Of a DNA stretch of 64,000 nt, positions 25,901 to 38,743 are shown piece after piece (position 1 is the stretch's first letter; each line of letters begins with the position of its first letter). Source of the stretch: Microbacterium sp. W4I20 (GTDB lineage: Bacteria; Actinomycetota; Actinomycetes; Actinomycetales; Microbacteriaceae); the NCBI RefSeq assembly GCF_030816505.1, contig NZ_JAUSYB010000001.1, positions 434,001 through 498,000 of the forward strand, written 5' to 3'. The translations under genes and the position numbers were made by a program. The notes below the pieces were generated by a model. That model did not search any database. It had not been told where the DNA came from and worked only from the letters and a program-made list of their open reading frames with translations.

Positions 25901-25906
25901 TAGACT
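25901..25906 (+). promoter_or_regulatory. Candidate -10 box of the MBL-Rieske gene
   Basis: TAGACT lies 27 bases before the ATG, leaving room for the GAGAGGAA ribosome binding site. It is the same hexamer as upstream of rpsD, pyrR and the HGxxPAAW gene. Confidence 0.45.
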
Positions 25907-25933
25907 CGAACGGCTCACTTCGAGAGGAATGCA

Positions 25934-27511
25934 ATGCGGATCACGGGACTCGGCCATGCCGGGATGTTCATCGAGACGGTCGGCGGGAACATCATCTGCG
26001 ACCCCGTCCTCGGACCCTCCTTCTTCGGCTCCTGGTTCCCTTTCCCCGACAACCGCGGGCTCGACTGGGAGCGCTTCGGTCGAGAGGCCGACTTCCTCTA
26101 CATCTCGCACCGCCACCGCGACCACTTCGACCCGAAGCTCCTCGAGCGGTACATCCGCAAGGACATCGAGGTGCTCCTGCCCGAGTACCCGATCGACGAC
26201 CTCGAGAAGGACATCCGCGCTCTCGGCTACACGAACATCACCTACGCTCCGGCGGGGGAGATCATCGAGCGCGGCGACCTCAAGATCATGATCACGCCGC
26301 TGCGTGCCCCCAGCGACGGCCCCATCGGCGACTCCTCGCTGAGCGTTGACGACGGCACCGCCTCCGTGCTGAACCAGAACGACTCGCACCCGCTCGACCT
26401 GGAGAAGCTGTTGGGCTTCGGCAAGCCCGACGCCTATTTCACCCAGGTCTCCGGCGCGATCTGGTGGCCTATGGTCTACGACCTGCCGCTCGACGCCAAG
26501 CAGAACTTCGCCAAGCTCAAGCGCGACGCGCAGAACAAGCGCGCCATGTACTACATCGAGAAGGTCGACGCCACGCACGTCTTCCCGATGGCGGGCCCGC
26601 CCATGTTCCTGCGCGACGACCTCTTCGACTTCAACGGAGTCGGCAAGAACGGCGAATCGATCTTCACCGACCAGAAGCAGTTCCTCGCCCACATGCAGGA
26701 GCTCGCACCGCAGTACGACGGGCACCTCTTCGTCCCGGGCACGGTCGTCACCGTCGAGGGTCCCTCGGTCACCACTGAGCAGTCGCTCTACACCGAGGCG
26801 GAGATCGCGCACATCTTCGATGAGAAGTGGGACTACCTCGAGTCGCAGCGGGCCACCCGCCAGCAGGAGATCCGCGACGAGGAGGCCTCCCGCGCGGAGA
26901 TCATCCCGCCCGCCGAGATGCTCGAGACCCTGAAGACCTGGTGGGAGCCGCTGCTCAAGAAGTCCCGCACGATCCGCCTCGGCGTCGGCGGCTGCGTGCG
27001 GTTCAAGATCGGCGACCTCGACATGGTCGTCGACTTCCCGCGCGCCAAGGTCCGCGAGTACGCGGGCGAGGAGTGCATCTACTGGTACACGATCCCCGCC
27101 GACCTCGTCTCCACGAACATCCGCGACCGCGAGATCGACTGGTCGAACTCGATCTTCCTGTCCATGCAGTTCCAGGTGGGCCGCAGCGGCAAGTTCAACG
27201 AGTTCCTCACGACCTTCCTGAAGTGCCTCTCGGTGGACCGCATCGAGTACGTGGAGAACTGGTACCAGGAGCAGACAGACCAGACGGAGGACGCGGAGAT
27301 CGGCGACTGGGTCGTGCAGCGCCGGTGCCCGCACCTGCGCGCCGACCTCACCAAGACGGGCAAGGTCGACGAGGACGGCGTCCTCACGTGCAGCATGCAC
27401 GACTGGAAGTGGGACCTGAAGACCGGCCGCTGCCTGTCGACCAGCGGCCACCCGATCCGGTCCTCGAAGATCGACGAGGTCACCGACCCCGTGCTGCGCG
27501 AGGCGAGCTGA
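25934..27511 (+). CDS. Metallo-beta-lactamase fold / Rieske [2Fe-2S] fusion protein
   Basis: A 525-residue cytoplasmic protein with two recognisable metal sites. The N-terminal half (about 1-270) is a metallo-beta-lactamase-fold hydrolase of the UlaG-like type, with the metal motif H59-x-H61-x-D63-H64. A middle region (about 300-450) is tryptophan- and lysine-rich with no family I can name. The C-terminal domain is a Rieske centre with C465-x-H467 and C486-x2-H489 spaced normally. The same two domains occur in CMP-Neu5Ac hydroxylase, but there I recall the Rieske domain being first. The reaction is unknown; an iron-dependent oxygenase or hydrolase is possible. It stands alone, with its own promoter, before the pyr operon. 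Confidence 0.85.
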   Translation: MRITGLGHAGMFIETVGGNIICDPVLGPSFFGSWFPFPDNRGLDWERFGREADFLYISHRHRDHFDPKLLERYIRKDIEVLLPEYPIDDLEKDIRALGYTNITYAPAGEIIERGDLKIMITPLRAPSDGPIGDSSLSVDDGTASVLNQNDSHPLDLEKLLGFGKPDAYFTQVSGAIWWPMVYDLPLDAKQNFAKLKRDAQNKRAMYYIEKVDATHVFPMAGPPMFLRDDLFDFNGVGKNGESIFTDQKQFLAHMQELAPQYDGHLFVPGTVVTVEGPSVTTEQSLYTEAEIAHIFDEKWDYLESQRATRQQEIRDEEASRAEIIPPAEMLETLKTWWEPLLKKSRTIRLGVGGCVRFKIGDLDMVVDFPRAKVREYAGEECIYWYTIPADLVSTNIRDREIDWSNSIFLSMQFQVGRSGKFNEFLTTFLKCLSVDRIEYVENWYQEQTDQTEDAEIGDWVVQRRCPHLRADLTKTGKVDEDGVLTCSMHDWKWDLKTGRCLSTSGHPIRSSKIDEVTDPVLREAS

Positions 27512-27534
27512 CCGGGAACCCGTCCGGGCTCCGA

Positions 27535-27540
27535 TAGACT
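27535..27540 (+). promoter_or_regulatory. Candidate -10 box of the pyr operon
   Basis: TAGACT in the context CCGATAGACTGA, 54 bases before the pyrR start. Almost the same 12 bases recur at 46691 upstream of the HGxxPAAW gene. Transcription from here would include the whole PyrR-binding hairpin. Confidence 0.55.
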
Positions 27541-27554
27541 GACCCCACAAGCAA

Positions 27555-27588
27555 CCTTTAACACCGTCCTGTGAGGCGGAGAAGGGAG
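27555..27588 (+). promoter_or_regulatory. PyrR-binding RNA hairpin overlapping the pyrR ribosome binding site
   Basis: The leader contains TCCTGTGAGG (27567-27576), an exact fit to the known PyrR-binding loop consensus (UCCnGnGAGG), closed by CCG/CGG (27564-27566 with 27577-27579). A lower stem pairs CCTTT (27555-27559) with AAGGG (27582-27586). That AAGGGAG is the ribosome binding site of pyrR (ATG at 27595). PyrR plus UMP stabilising this hairpin would therefore block translation. No terminator hairpin is seen, so repression of translation, as described for mycobacterial PyrR, is more likely than the Bacillus attenuation mechanism. Confidence 0.85.
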
Positions 27589-27594
27589 CGGCTG

Positions 27595-28125
27595 ATGAGC
27601 GCACGCACCGTGCTGCACGAAGCCGACGTGTCGCGGGCATTGACCCGCATCGCACACGAGATCCTCGAATCGAACCGAGGGGCTGAGAACCTCGTCCTGC
27701 TGGGCATTCCGACCCGCGGCGTCACCCTCGCCCATCGCCTCGCGGTGCTGATCGCCGAGATCGCGCAGACGCCCGTCGCGGTCGGCGCCCTCGACGTCAC
27801 GCTGTTCCGGGACGATCTGGCCAAGCATCCGACCCGGTCTCCACATCCGACCGAGATCCCCGCCGGAGGGATCGACGGGAAGACCGTGGTCCTCGTCGAC
27901 GACGTGCTGTTCTCCGGACGCAGCATCCGCGCCGCCCTCGACGCCATCCAGTCGATCGGACGGCCCGCAGTGGTGCGGTTGGCGATCCTGGTCGACCGCG
28001 GGCACCGCGAGCTGCCGATCCGCCCCGACTTCATCGGCAAGAACATCCCCTCCGCCCGGACCGAACGGGTCAACGTTCGCCTGCGCGAGAACGACGGCGC
28101 CGAGGAGGTGACGATCGGCGAATGA
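27595..28125 (+). CDS. pyrR: Bifunctional pyr operon regulator / uracil phosphoribosyltransferase PyrR
   Basis: A 176-residue RNA-binding regulator of pyrimidine synthesis with uracil phosphoribosyltransferase activity. The ATG at 27595 is preferred over an in-frame GTG at 27571 because AAGGGAG is correctly spaced for it and the GTG lies inside the regulatory hairpin. The PRPP-binding loop [19 protein letters not shown] is diagnostic, with [18 protein letters not shown] before it and [19 protein letters not shown] after it. It autoregulates through its leader and is coupled to pyrB by ATGA. Confidence 0.96.
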   Translation: MSARTVLHEADVSRALTRIAHEILESNRGAENLVLLGIPTRGVTLAHRLAVLIAEIAQTPVAVGALDVTLFRDDLAKHPTRSPHPTEIPAGGIDGKTVVLVDDVLFSGRSIRAALDAIQSIGRPAVVRLAILVDRGHRELPIRPDFIGKNIPSARTERVNVRLRENDGAEEVTIGE

Positions 28126-29087
28126 GACATCTCCTCGACACCCGCACCCTCGCGAAGGCCGACGCCCTCCGCATCCTCGACATCGCGGAGGACATGTCCG
28201 ACACACAGTCACGCGAGGTCAAGAAGCTCCCGACGCTGCGCGGCAAGACCGTCGTGAACCTGTTCTTCGAGGACTCCACCCGCACCCGGATCTCCTTCGA
28301 GGCCGCGGCGAAGCGCCTCTCCGCCGACGTCATCAACTTCGCGGCGAAGGGATCGAGCGTGTCCAAGGGCGAGAGCCTGAAGGACACCGCCCAGACTCTG
28401 GAGGCGATCGGCGCGGATGCCGTCGTCATCCGGCATCCCGGATCCGGAGCACCCCAGACGCTCGCGACGAGCGGCTGGATCTCGGCCGGTGTCGTGAACG
28501 CCGGGGACGGCACCCACGAGCATCCGACCCAGGCCCTGCTCGACGCCTTCACCATCCGCAAACGCCGCTTCGGCGCCGACAGCCGGGGGCACGACCTCAC
28601 CGGACTTCGCGTCGTCATCGTCGGCGACGTTCTCCATTCCCGGGTCGCCCGGTCGAACGTCTGGCTGCTCACCACGCTCGGTGCCTCCGTCACTCTCGTC
28701 GCGCCGCCGACGCTGGTTCCGCAGAACGTCTCGCTGTGGCCCGTCCGCATCGTCTACGACCTCGACGAGGCCCTCGCAGACGGTCCGGATGCCGTGATGA
28801 TGCTCCGCATCCAGCTGGAGCGGATGAACGCCGCGTATTTCCCGACTGAGCGGGAGTATTCACGCCGCTGGGGGTTGGACGCACGGCGTGTGGCGGGTCT
28901 CCCGGACGGTAGCATTGTGATGCATCCCGGCCCGATGAACCGCGGCCTGGAGATCTCCTCCGAAGCTGCCGATTCCGCCCGTTCCACGGTGCTGGAGCAG
29001 GTCACGAACGGGGTCTCCGTGCGGATGGCGGTGCTGTACCTGCTGCTGGCAGGAGAACGAGACGACGAACGAGGGGGAGACCTGTGA
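28122..29087 (+). CDS. pyrB: Aspartate carbamoyltransferase, catalytic subunit
   Basis: A 321-residue enzyme that joins carbamoyl phosphate and aspartate, the committed step of pyrimidine synthesis. Carbamoyl phosphate-binding [19 protein letters not shown] (about 47-65), then [25 protein letters not shown], and GPMNRGLEI near the C-terminus are all present. No pyrI regulatory subunit gene is nearby, so it is the unregulated trimeric class, or one associating with PyrC. It overlaps both pyrR and pyrC by four bases. Confidence 0.96.
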   Translation: MRHLLDTRTLAKADALRILDIAEDMSDTQSREVKKLPTLRGKTVVNLFFEDSTRTRISFEAAAKRLSADVINFAAKGSSVSKGESLKDTAQTLEAIGADAVVIRHPGSGAPQTLATSGWISAGVVNAGDGTHEHPTQALLDAFTIRKRRFGADSRGHDLTGLRVVIVGDVLHSRVARSNVWLLTTLGASVTLVAPPTLVPQNVSLWPVRIVYDLDEALADGPDAVMMLRIQLERMNAAYFPTEREYSRRWGLDARRVAGLPDGSIVMHPGPMNRGLEISSEAADSARSTVLEQVTNGVSVRMAVLYLLLAGERDDERGGDL

Positions 29088-30388
29088 GCGAGACCCTCGT
29101 CATCACCGGTGCACAGCTGCTCGGTGCCGAGAGCGCCGACATCATCGTCGAGGGCGGTGTCATCACCGAGATCGGCACAGGACTCAGCCGCACGGGCGCC
29201 CGCGTCATCGATGCGGACGGGCTTGTCGCGCTGCCGGGTCTCGTCGACCTGCACACGCATCTTCGCGAGCCGGGATACGAAGCATCCGAGACGATCCTGA
29301 CCGGCACGAGGGCCGCGGCCGCCGGCGGATTCACCGCTGTCTTCGCCATGCCCAACACGTCGCCCGTCGCCGACACAGCAGGCGTGGTCGAGCAGGAGCT
29401 CGCCCTCGGCGAAGCCGCCGGCTACGCCACCGTGCAGCCGATCGGTGCCGTCACCGTCGGGCAGAAGGGCGAGCGCCTGGCCGAGCTCGGCGCGATGGCG
29501 ACCTCGCGGGCCCAGGTCCGTGTCTTCAGCGACGACGGGTTCTGCGTGTTCGACCCGCTGATCATGCGCCGTGCGCTCGAGTACGTGAAGTCGTTCGACG
29601 GCGTGATCGCGCAGCATGCACAGGACCCGCGGTTGACCGAGGGTGCCCAGATGAACGAGGGCACCGTCTCGGCCGAGCTCGGTCTCACCGGATGGCCGGC
29701 CGTGGCCGAGGAGTCGATCATCGCCCGCGATGTGCTGCTCGCGGAGCACGTCGGCTCCCGTCTGCACGTCTGCCACCTCTCGACGGCCGGCTCCGTGGAC
29801 ATCATCCGCTGGGCCAAGAAGCGTGGCATCGCCGTCACCGCCGAGGTCACTCCGCATCACCTGCTGCTGACCGACGAGCTCGTGCGCGGCTACGACGCCC
29901 GCTACAAGGTGAACCCGCCGCTGCGCCGCGAGGAAGACGTCCTCGCCGTGCGCGAGGGTCTTGCCGATGGCACGATCGACATCGTCGCCACCGACCACGC
30001 CCCGCACCCGAGCGAGAACAAGGCGTGCGAATGGCAGGCGGCCGCGAACGGGATGGTGGGTCTGGAGAGCGCACTGCGCGTGGTGCACCAGGCGATGGTG
30101 CAGACCGGCCTCATCGGATGGTCGGACGTCGCCAGGGTGATGAGCGCTGCGCCCGCGCGCATCGGCCGCCTCTCCGGTCACGGCACACCGCTCGAGGTCG
30201 GACGCCCCGCGCAGATCACGCTCTACGACGCCTCCGTGGACGGCGTGTTCACCACGGCCGACCTGCACGGTCGCAGCGAGAATTCACCGTACCTCGGCCG
30301 CGCCCTTCCCGGACGGGTGGAGTTCACCGTGCACGGCGGACGCCTCACGGTCGAGGGCGGCTCCGTGGTCGAGGGGCTGAACGCGTGA
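29084..30388 (+). CDS. pyrC: Dihydroorotase
   Basis: A 434-residue zinc amidohydrolase that cyclises N-carbamoylaspartate to dihydroorotate. It starts with GTG (GTGA overlap with pyrB). The first metal motif is in [20 protein letters not shown] (about 46-65). [13 protein letters not shown] and [12 protein letters not shown] carry further metal histidines, and the catalytic aspartate is in [11 protein letters not shown]. This is the long type I dihydroorotase usual in gram-positive bacteria. Confidence 0.96.
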   Translation: MSETLVITGAQLLGAESADIIVEGGVITEIGTGLSRTGARVIDADGLVALPGLVDLHTHLREPGYEASETILTGTRAAAAGGFTAVFAMPNTSPVADTAGVVEQELALGEAAGYATVQPIGAVTVGQKGERLAELGAMATSRAQVRVFSDDGFCVFDPLIMRRALEYVKSFDGVIAQHAQDPRLTEGAQMNEGTVSAELGLTGWPAVAEESIIARDVLLAEHVGSRLHVCHLSTAGSVDIIRWAKKRGIAVTAEVTPHHLLLTDELVRGYDARYKVNPPLRREEDVLAVREGLADGTIDIVATDHAPHPSENKACEWQAAANGMVGLESALRVVHQAMVQTGLIGWSDVARVMSAAPARIGRLSGHGTPLEVGRPAQITLYDASVDGVFTTADLHGRSENSPYLGRALPGRVEFTVHGGRLTVEGGSVVEGLNA

Positions 30389-30921
30389 GCCGCGAACTCG
30401 CCATCGGGGTCATGATCGCCGCGGCGGTCCTGATCCTGCTCGCGATGCTGTTCGCGTGGCGACGACGTCTTCGACGCGATTCGGGGCTGACGGCCCCGCT
30501 CGGAGTGCCGGAGCACGCGGAGGTCGCACGCCGCGACGAGGTGCTCTACGTCTCGACCACGCGGCATGATCAGCCGCTCGAGCGTCTGGCGGTCTCGCCT
30601 TTGGCCTATCGCGCCCGCGGCGAGCTCGCCGTCACCGATCGCGGCATCGCGCTGTGCCTCGACGGAGCGCCCACCGTGTTCCTCGCCTCCTTGCGCCTGG
30701 TCGAGGTCGACAGGGCCACCGTGACGATCGATCGCGTGGTCGAACCCGGCGGACTCATCCGCATCGCCTGGCACGCCGACGACGAAACGGTCGTCGATTC
30801 CTACCTGCGCCTCACCGGAGGCGACCCGAAGAACCTCATCTCTGAACTGCAGCAGCTCGTCCCCGTATCCGCTGTCCCCGCATCGGACGACGCCGCCCCC
30901 GACACAGGAGCAACACGATGA
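30385..30921 (+). CDS. Membrane-anchored protein of the pyrimidine operon (PH-like)
   Basis: A 178-residue protein starting with GTG in a GTGA overlap with pyrC and ending in an ATGA overlap with carA. Residues 6-24 are one transmembrane helix ([20 protein letters not shown]) followed by basic residues; the rest is a soluble beta-rich domain ending in a low-complexity tail. An equivalent small membrane protein sits at the same place between pyrC and carA in Mycobacterium (Rv1382), so it is a conserved but uncharacterised member of the actinobacterial pyr operon. Confidence 0.85.
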   Translation: MSRELAIGVMIAAAVLILLAMLFAWRRRLRRDSGLTAPLGVPEHAEVARRDEVLYVSTTRHDQPLERLAVSPLAYRARGELAVTDRGIALCLDGAPTVFLASLRLVEVDRATVTIDRVVEPGGLIRIAWHADDETVVDSYLRLTGGDPKNLISELQQLVPVSAVPASDDAAPDTGATR

Positions 30922-32086
30922 CCGCCCTGCCCGAAACCGCCGTCCTCGTCCTCGAAGACGGCACCCGCCACACCGGACGCGCCTACGGGGCGCGCGGGCG
31001 CACCCTCGGCGAAGTGGTCTTCGCCACCGGCATGTCCGGTTACCAGGAGACGCTCACCGACCCGTCGTACGCGGGCCAGATCGTCCTGCAGACCGCGCCG
31101 CACATCGGCAACACCGGCATGAACGACGAGGACACGGAGTCGCGGCGCATCTGGGTCGCCGGCTACATCGTCCGCGATCCCTCGCGAGTCGTGTCGAACT
31201 GGCGAGCGAACGCCTCGCTGGACGACATCCTGGTCCAGGACGGCATCGTCGGGATCAGTGGCATCGACACCCGCTCGATCACCCGCCACATCCGGTCAGC
31301 GGGATCGATGCGCGGCGGGATCTTCTCCGGAGAGGATGCCGCACTCGACCCCGAGGAGCAGCTCCGGATCGTCCGCGAAGCCCCCGAGATGGCGGGTCGC
31401 AACCTGTCGGCCGAGGTCTCCGTCGACAGCGTCGAGATCACGCCGGCGGTGGGGGAGCGGATCGGCAACCTCGCCGTGCTCGACCTCGGCGTGAAGCAGG
31501 CCACCATCGTGAACCTCGCCGCCCGCGGATTCGAGGTGCACGTGCTCCCGCAGGATGTCGGCATCGACGACATCCGCGCCATCGATCCGGTCGCCGTGTT
31601 CTACTCCAACGGTCCGGGCGACCCCGCGGCATCCGGCGATCATGTCGAACTGCTCCGCGCCGTACTCGACGACGGACTCCCGTTCTTCGGCATCTGCTTC
31701 GGCAACCAGCTCCTCGGCCGCGCGCTCGGCCTCGGCACCTACAAGCTGCCGTTCGGCCACCGCGGCATCAACCAGCCGGTGCTCGACAAGACCACGGGTC
31801 GCGTCGAGATCACCGCGCACAACCACGGCTTCGCGGTGGAGGCGCCCCTGGAAGGCTCGTTCGACAGCCCGAACGGCTACGGCAAGGTCGAGGTCAGCCA
31901 CGTCGGGCTGAACGACAACGTCGTCGAGGGTCTGCGCGCCCTCGACATCCCCGCCTTCTCGGTGCAGTACCACCCGGAGGCCGCGGCCGGGCCGCACGAT
32001 GCCAACTACCTCTTCGACCGGTTCCGTGACCTGGTCATCGCGACCCTTCGACAAGCTCAGGGACCCACCCAGGGAGAAGCCAAGTA

Positions 32087-32087
<1 letters not shown>
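30918..32087 (+). CDS. carA: Carbamoyl-phosphate synthase, small (glutaminase) subunit
   Basis: A 389-residue class I glutamine amidotransferase subunit supplying ammonia to CarB. The N-terminal domain has [20 protein letters not shown] and [19 protein letters not shown]. The glutaminase nucleophile lies in [16 protein letters not shown], and the histidine-glutamate pair in [13 protein letters not shown]. The last 14 or so residues ([12 protein letters not shown]) are encoded by a REP-like repeat (32044-32066) and are not part of the normal family end, which should stop soon after FDRFRDLV. It is coupled to carB by TAATG. Confidence 0.96.
32044..32066 (+). repeat. REP-like repeat unit inside the 3' end of carA
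   Basis: The core TTCGACAAGCTCAGG and its flanks match, from memory, a short repeat scattered between genes in Microbacterium and other bacteria (its complement is CCTGAGCTTGTCGAA). I see only this one copy in the window. It lies in the reading frame and adds the residues RQAQGPT to CarA. Confidence 0.6.
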
Positions 32088-35370
<3,283 letters not shown>

Positions 35371-35374
<4 letters not shown>

Positions 35375-36216
35375 CACAGAGCTTCGGCGAGCGGATGCGG
35401 GCGGCCCTGCAGGCGCAGGGTCCGCTCTGCGTCGGGATCGACCCGCACGCCGAGCTGCTGGCGGCGTGGGGGCTGAGCGACGACGCGAGCGGTGTCCGCG
35501 AGTTCGGTCTCCGCACCGTCGAGGCGGCAGCCGGTCGAGTGGGCGTGGTGAAGCCGCAGGTGTCGTTCTTCGAACGGTTCGGGTCCCGCGGCTACGCGTC
35601 ACTGGAGGATGTGCTCGCGGCCGCACGGGACGCAGGACTGATCGTGATCGCCGACGCCAAGCGCGGCGACATCGGCTCGACCATGGATGACTATGCGAGC
35701 GCGTGGCTCACCCCGGGCTCGCCCTTGGAAGCCGACGCCCTGACGGTGAACCCGTTCCTCGGTGTCGGCGCGCTCGACGGCGCCTTCGCTCTCGCGGCTC
35801 GGCACGGCAAGGGACTCTTCGTGCTCGCCACCACCAGCAACCCCGAGGCCGAGCGCCTGCAGCGGTCCACAGGACCGACGGGTGCGAGCGTCTCCGCCGA
35901 CATCATCGGCGAGGTGTCTGCCCGCAACACCGACGTTTCGGGTGCCGGGGAGTGGGGGAGCTTCGGCTTCGTCATCGGCGCGACCGTGGACTGGACTGGG
36001 GCCGGGATCGCCCCGTTCCTCCCGCTGGCACCGGTCCTCGCTCCGGGCTTCGGCACCCAGGGCGCAGCTCCCGCAGACCTCCGACGCCGCTTCGGCATCG
36101 TGTCGGAGGCCGTGATCGCGAGCGAGAGCCGCAGCATCCTTTCCGCAGGTCCCGCCGACATCGCTGCAGCGATCGATGCGCGTGCCGCCGAATACCGCGA
36201 GGTGGTCAGTGTCTGA
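35371..36216 (+). CDS. pyrF: Orotidine 5'-phosphate decarboxylase, type 2
   Basis: A 281-residue decarboxylase forming UMP. It belongs to the long subfamily 2 found in actinobacteria: N-terminal [18 protein letters not shown], the catalytic lysine/aspartate block [18 protein letters not shown] (about 92-108), and the phosphate-binding [10 protein letters not shown] near the end. It starts with GTG overlapping carB and ends with an 8-base overlap with the gmk start. pyrD and pyrE, needed to complete the pathway, are not in the window. Confidence 0.96.
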
Positions 36217-37120
36217 GCAGGGTCGGACGGTTCCCGAAGTCGACCGCGTCGCGGCGGCCCGCCGAGCGGTGGAGCGCCGTCGCGCGCGGGCATCGCTCAA
36301 GCGCGACCTCACCACGCGCGTCGTGACACCTCAGGAGGTGCTGCACCGCGCCACGGCGGATGCGGACTCGGTCGAGGGCTCGATGCGCATCACCGACTTC
36401 CTGCTGGCATTGCCGGCCATCGGCGCGGGCAAGCGCGACCGCGTGCTGGAAGAGCTCCAGATCTCTCCGGTGAAGCGGCTGGGCGGCCTGGGCGCACGCC
36501 AGCGCCGGGTGCTCGAGGACTGGCTCGACGGACGCTTCCCCGTTCTCCGGCCGCGCGGTTCGCGGAGCCGTCTGCTCGTGCTCGCCGGGCCCACGGCGGT
36601 CGGCAAGGGCACGGTCGCCGCCCACATCCGCGAGCACAATCCGGAGATCCATCTCTCGGTCTCCGCCACGACGCGACCCCCGCGGCCCGGAGAGGTCGAC
36701 GGGGTGCACTACTACTTCGTCGACGACGCCGAGTTCGACCGGCTGATCGCCGACGGCGAGCTGCTCGAGTACGCCGTGGTGCACAACCGCTCGCGCTACG
36801 GCACGCCGAGGGCTCCGATCGACGAGGCTCTCGCGGCAGGCAAGACGGTCCTCCTCGAGATCGACCTGCAAGGGGCCCGCCAGGTGCGCCGCGCAGAACC
36901 GGCCGCGACGCTCATCTTCCTGCTCCCTCCCAGCTGGGACGAACTGGTGCACCGACTGGTCGGCCGCGGCACCGAGGAGGCCGAGGAGAGGGCCCGCCGG
37001 CTGCGGACCGCGAAGGTCGAACTCGCCGCCCAGAACGAGTTCGACCACCTCATCGTGAACGAGGACGTCGCCGCTGCGGCCCGCGAGGTCGTAGAATTGT
37101 CAATGAGCTCTGCGCGCTGA
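36209..37120 (+). CDS. gmk: Guanylate kinase with N-terminal mIHF-type DNA-binding domain
   Basis: A 303-residue fusion. Residues about 1-110 match the actinobacterial integration host factor (mIHF) with its helix-two-turn-helix: [19 protein letters not shown], then [20 protein letters not shown]. Residues about 120-303 are guanylate kinase: P-loop [11 protein letters not shown] (125-135), [32 protein letters not shown] and [12 protein letters not shown]. In mycobacteria and streptomycetes mihF and gmk are separate neighbouring genes; here one polypeptide covers both. GTG at 36209 is the start, preceded by GAGGTGG and overlapping pyrF. The enzyme converts GMP to GDP. Confidence 0.93.
   Translation: MSEQGRTVPEVDRVAAARRAVERRRARASLKRDLTTRVVTPQEVLHRATADADSVEGSMRITDFLLALPAIGAGKRDRVLEELQISPVKRLGGLGARQRRVLEDWLDGRFPVLRPRGSRSRLLVLAGPTAVGKGTVAAHIREHNPEIHLSVSATTRPPRPGEVDGVHYYFVDDAEFDRLIADGELLEYAVVHNRSRYGTPRAPIDEALAAGKTVLLEIDLQGARQVRRAEPAATLIFLLPPSWDELVHRLVGRGTEEAEERARRLRTAKVELAAQNEFDHLIVNEDVAAAAREVVELSMSSAR
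37092..37097 (+). promoter_or_regulatory. Candidate -10 box for rpoZ inside the gmk 3' end
   Basis: TAGAAT lies in the last codons of gmk and 87 bases before rpoZ. It could give rpoZ a transcript of its own in addition to read-through from the pyr operon. Confidence 0.4.
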
Positions 37121-37184
37121 TTCCTCTCGCGCGCCTGCAGCACCGACTTCGCGACGATCCCGTCGCCTGATCAGGAGGTCCACC

Positions 37185-37442
37185 ATGGCCGGACACCACA
37201 CCAACGGAATCATCGATCCCCCCATCGACAACCTGCTCGACCGCGTCGACTCGAAGTACGAGCTGGTCATCTACGCCGCCAAACGCGCGCGTCAGATCAA
37301 CGACTACTACTCCGATCTGCACGAGGGCAACCTCTTCGACAACGTCGGCCCGCTGGTCGACTCGTCGGTCGAGGACAAGCCGCTCACCATCGCCCTGCAC
37401 GAGATCAACGAGGACAAGCTGCGCCTGCGTCACGCAGAGTGA
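37185..37442 (+). CDS. rpoZ: DNA-directed RNA polymerase, omega subunit
   Basis: An 85-residue assembly subunit of RNA polymerase that wraps the beta-prime tail. It begins after AGGAGG eight bases upstream. The core motif [20 protein letters not shown] followed by ARQINDYY is diagnostic, and [17 protein letters not shown] is the C-terminal helix. Its place after gmk is conserved in actinobacteria. In mycobacteria coaBC follows; here metK is next. Confidence 0.96.
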   Translation: MAGHHTNGIIDPPIDNLLDRVDSKYELVIYAAKRARQINDYYSDLHEGNLFDNVGPLVDSSVEDKPLTIALHEINEDKLRLRHAE

Positions 37443-37450
37443 TATTCGAC

Positions 37451-37488
37451 GACCGCGCCCCCGGTCTGTCGGAGGCGCGGTCCAGAAT
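37451..37488 (+). promoter_or_regulatory. Inverted repeat and candidate -10 box between rpoZ and metK
   Basis: A 9-base-pair stem (37451-37459 with 37474-37482, arms GACCGCGCC and GGCGCGGTC) lies eight bases after the rpoZ stop. It is followed at once by CAGAAT (37483-37488), a possible -10 box for metK. There is no T tract, so it may be a weak terminator or an operator. I see no known SAM riboswitch in this 91-base gap. Confidence 0.4.
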
Positions 37489-37533
37489 GGGTGCAGCACC
37501 CCTTCCACCGTCCGTCCCCGTTCTGGAGCACCG

Positions 37534-38727
37534 ATGAGCGCCCTGCGTCTGTTCACGTCCGAGTCCGTCACCGAAGGGCACCCGGACAAGATCTGCGACC
37601 AGATCTCGGACAGCATCCTCGACGGGCTCCTCGCGAAGGACCGGGACTCGCGGGTCGCGGTGGAGACGCTGGTGACGACCGGACTCGTCCACGTCGCCGG
37701 CGAGATCCGCACCGACGCCTACGTCGACATCCCCACCATCGTCCGCCAGGTCGTGAGCGGCATCGGCTACACCTCCAGCGAGACGGGCTTCGACGGCGCC
37801 TCGTGCGGCGTCAGCGTGTCGGTGGGGGAGCAGTCCTCCGACATCGCGCACGGCGTCGACAACGCCCAGGAGCACCGCGACGGCTCCTCCGTCGACCCGC
37901 TCGACGGACTCGGCGCGGGCGATCAGGGCATCATGTTCGGTTTCGCCACCAATGAGACGCCCCAGCTGATGCCGATGGCCGCGTGGACCGCGCACCGCAT
38001 CGCCGAGCGTCTCACCGAGGTGCGCCGCAGCGGACTGCTGCCGTTCCTCCGCCCCGACGGCAAGACCCAGGTCACGCTCGGCTACGAGGGCTTCACGCCG
38101 AAGACGGTCGACGCGGTCGTGCTGTCGACGCAGCATCACCCCGACATCTCGCAGGACGAGCTCAAGGCGCAGGTGCGCGAGCACGTGATCGACCCGATCC
38201 TCGCGAACACCGGTCTCGACCTCGGCGACGTCACGCACTACATCAACCCCGCAGGCCCCTTCGTCACGGGCGGTCCCAAGGGAGACGCCGGGCTCACCGG
38301 CCGCAAGATCATCATCGACACCTACGGCGGAGCTGCCAGGCACGGCGGCGGAGCGTTCAGCGGCAAGGACCCGTCCAAGGTCGATCGCTCCGGCGCATAC
38401 GCCACGCGCTGGGTCGCCAAGAACGCCGTGGCCGCCGGGCTCGCCGAGCGCCTCGAGGTGCAGGTCGCGTACGCGATCGGCGTCGCTCGTCCTGTGGGAC
38501 TCTACGTCGAGACGTTCGGCACCGGGGCTGTCTCCGACGACGTCATCATCCGTGCGATCGAGCAGGTCTTCGATCTGCGGCCGCAGGCGATCATCGAGCA
38601 GCTCGACCTGCTGCGTCCGATCTACGCGCAGACCGCCGCGTACGGCCACTTCGGGCGCGAGCTGCCCGACTTCACGTGGGAGCGGACGGACCGCGTCGAA
38701 GAGCTGCGCCGCGCTGCCGGGCTCTGA
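37534..38727 (+). CDS. metK: S-adenosylmethionine synthase
   Basis: A 397-residue enzyme making SAM from methionine and ATP. Signatures: [19 protein letters not shown] at the N-terminus, the central [15 protein letters not shown], and the P-loop-like [19 protein letters not shown] in the C-terminal third. GGAG stands eight bases before the ATG. The enzyme supplies SAM to methyltransferases including CobA and RsmB in this same window. Confidence 0.97.
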   Translation: MSALRLFTSESVTEGHPDKICDQISDSILDGLLAKDRDSRVAVETLVTTGLVHVAGEIRTDAYVDIPTIVRQVVSGIGYTSSETGFDGASCGVSVSVGEQSSDIAHGVDNAQEHRDGSSVDPLDGLGAGDQGIMFGFATNETPQLMPMAAWTAHRIAERLTEVRRSGLLPFLRPDGKTQVTLGYEGFTPKTVDAVVLSTQHHPDISQDELKAQVREHVIDPILANTGLDLGDVTHYINPAGPFVTGGPKGDAGLTGRKIIIDTYGGAARHGGGAFSGKDPSKVDRSGAYATRWVAKNAVAAGLAERLEVQVAYAIGVARPVGLYVETFGTGAVSDDVIIRAIEQVFDLRPQAIIEQLDLLRPIYAQTAAYGHFGRELPDFTWERTDRVEELRRAAGL

Positions 38728-38743
38728 CAGGGCCTCGGTCCTG

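Noticed and set aside
37443..37533. Possible SAM riboswitch before metK
   Set aside because: The gap is only 91 bases and contains a single simple hairpin with none of the conserved multi-helix architecture of known SAM riboswitches that I can recognise.
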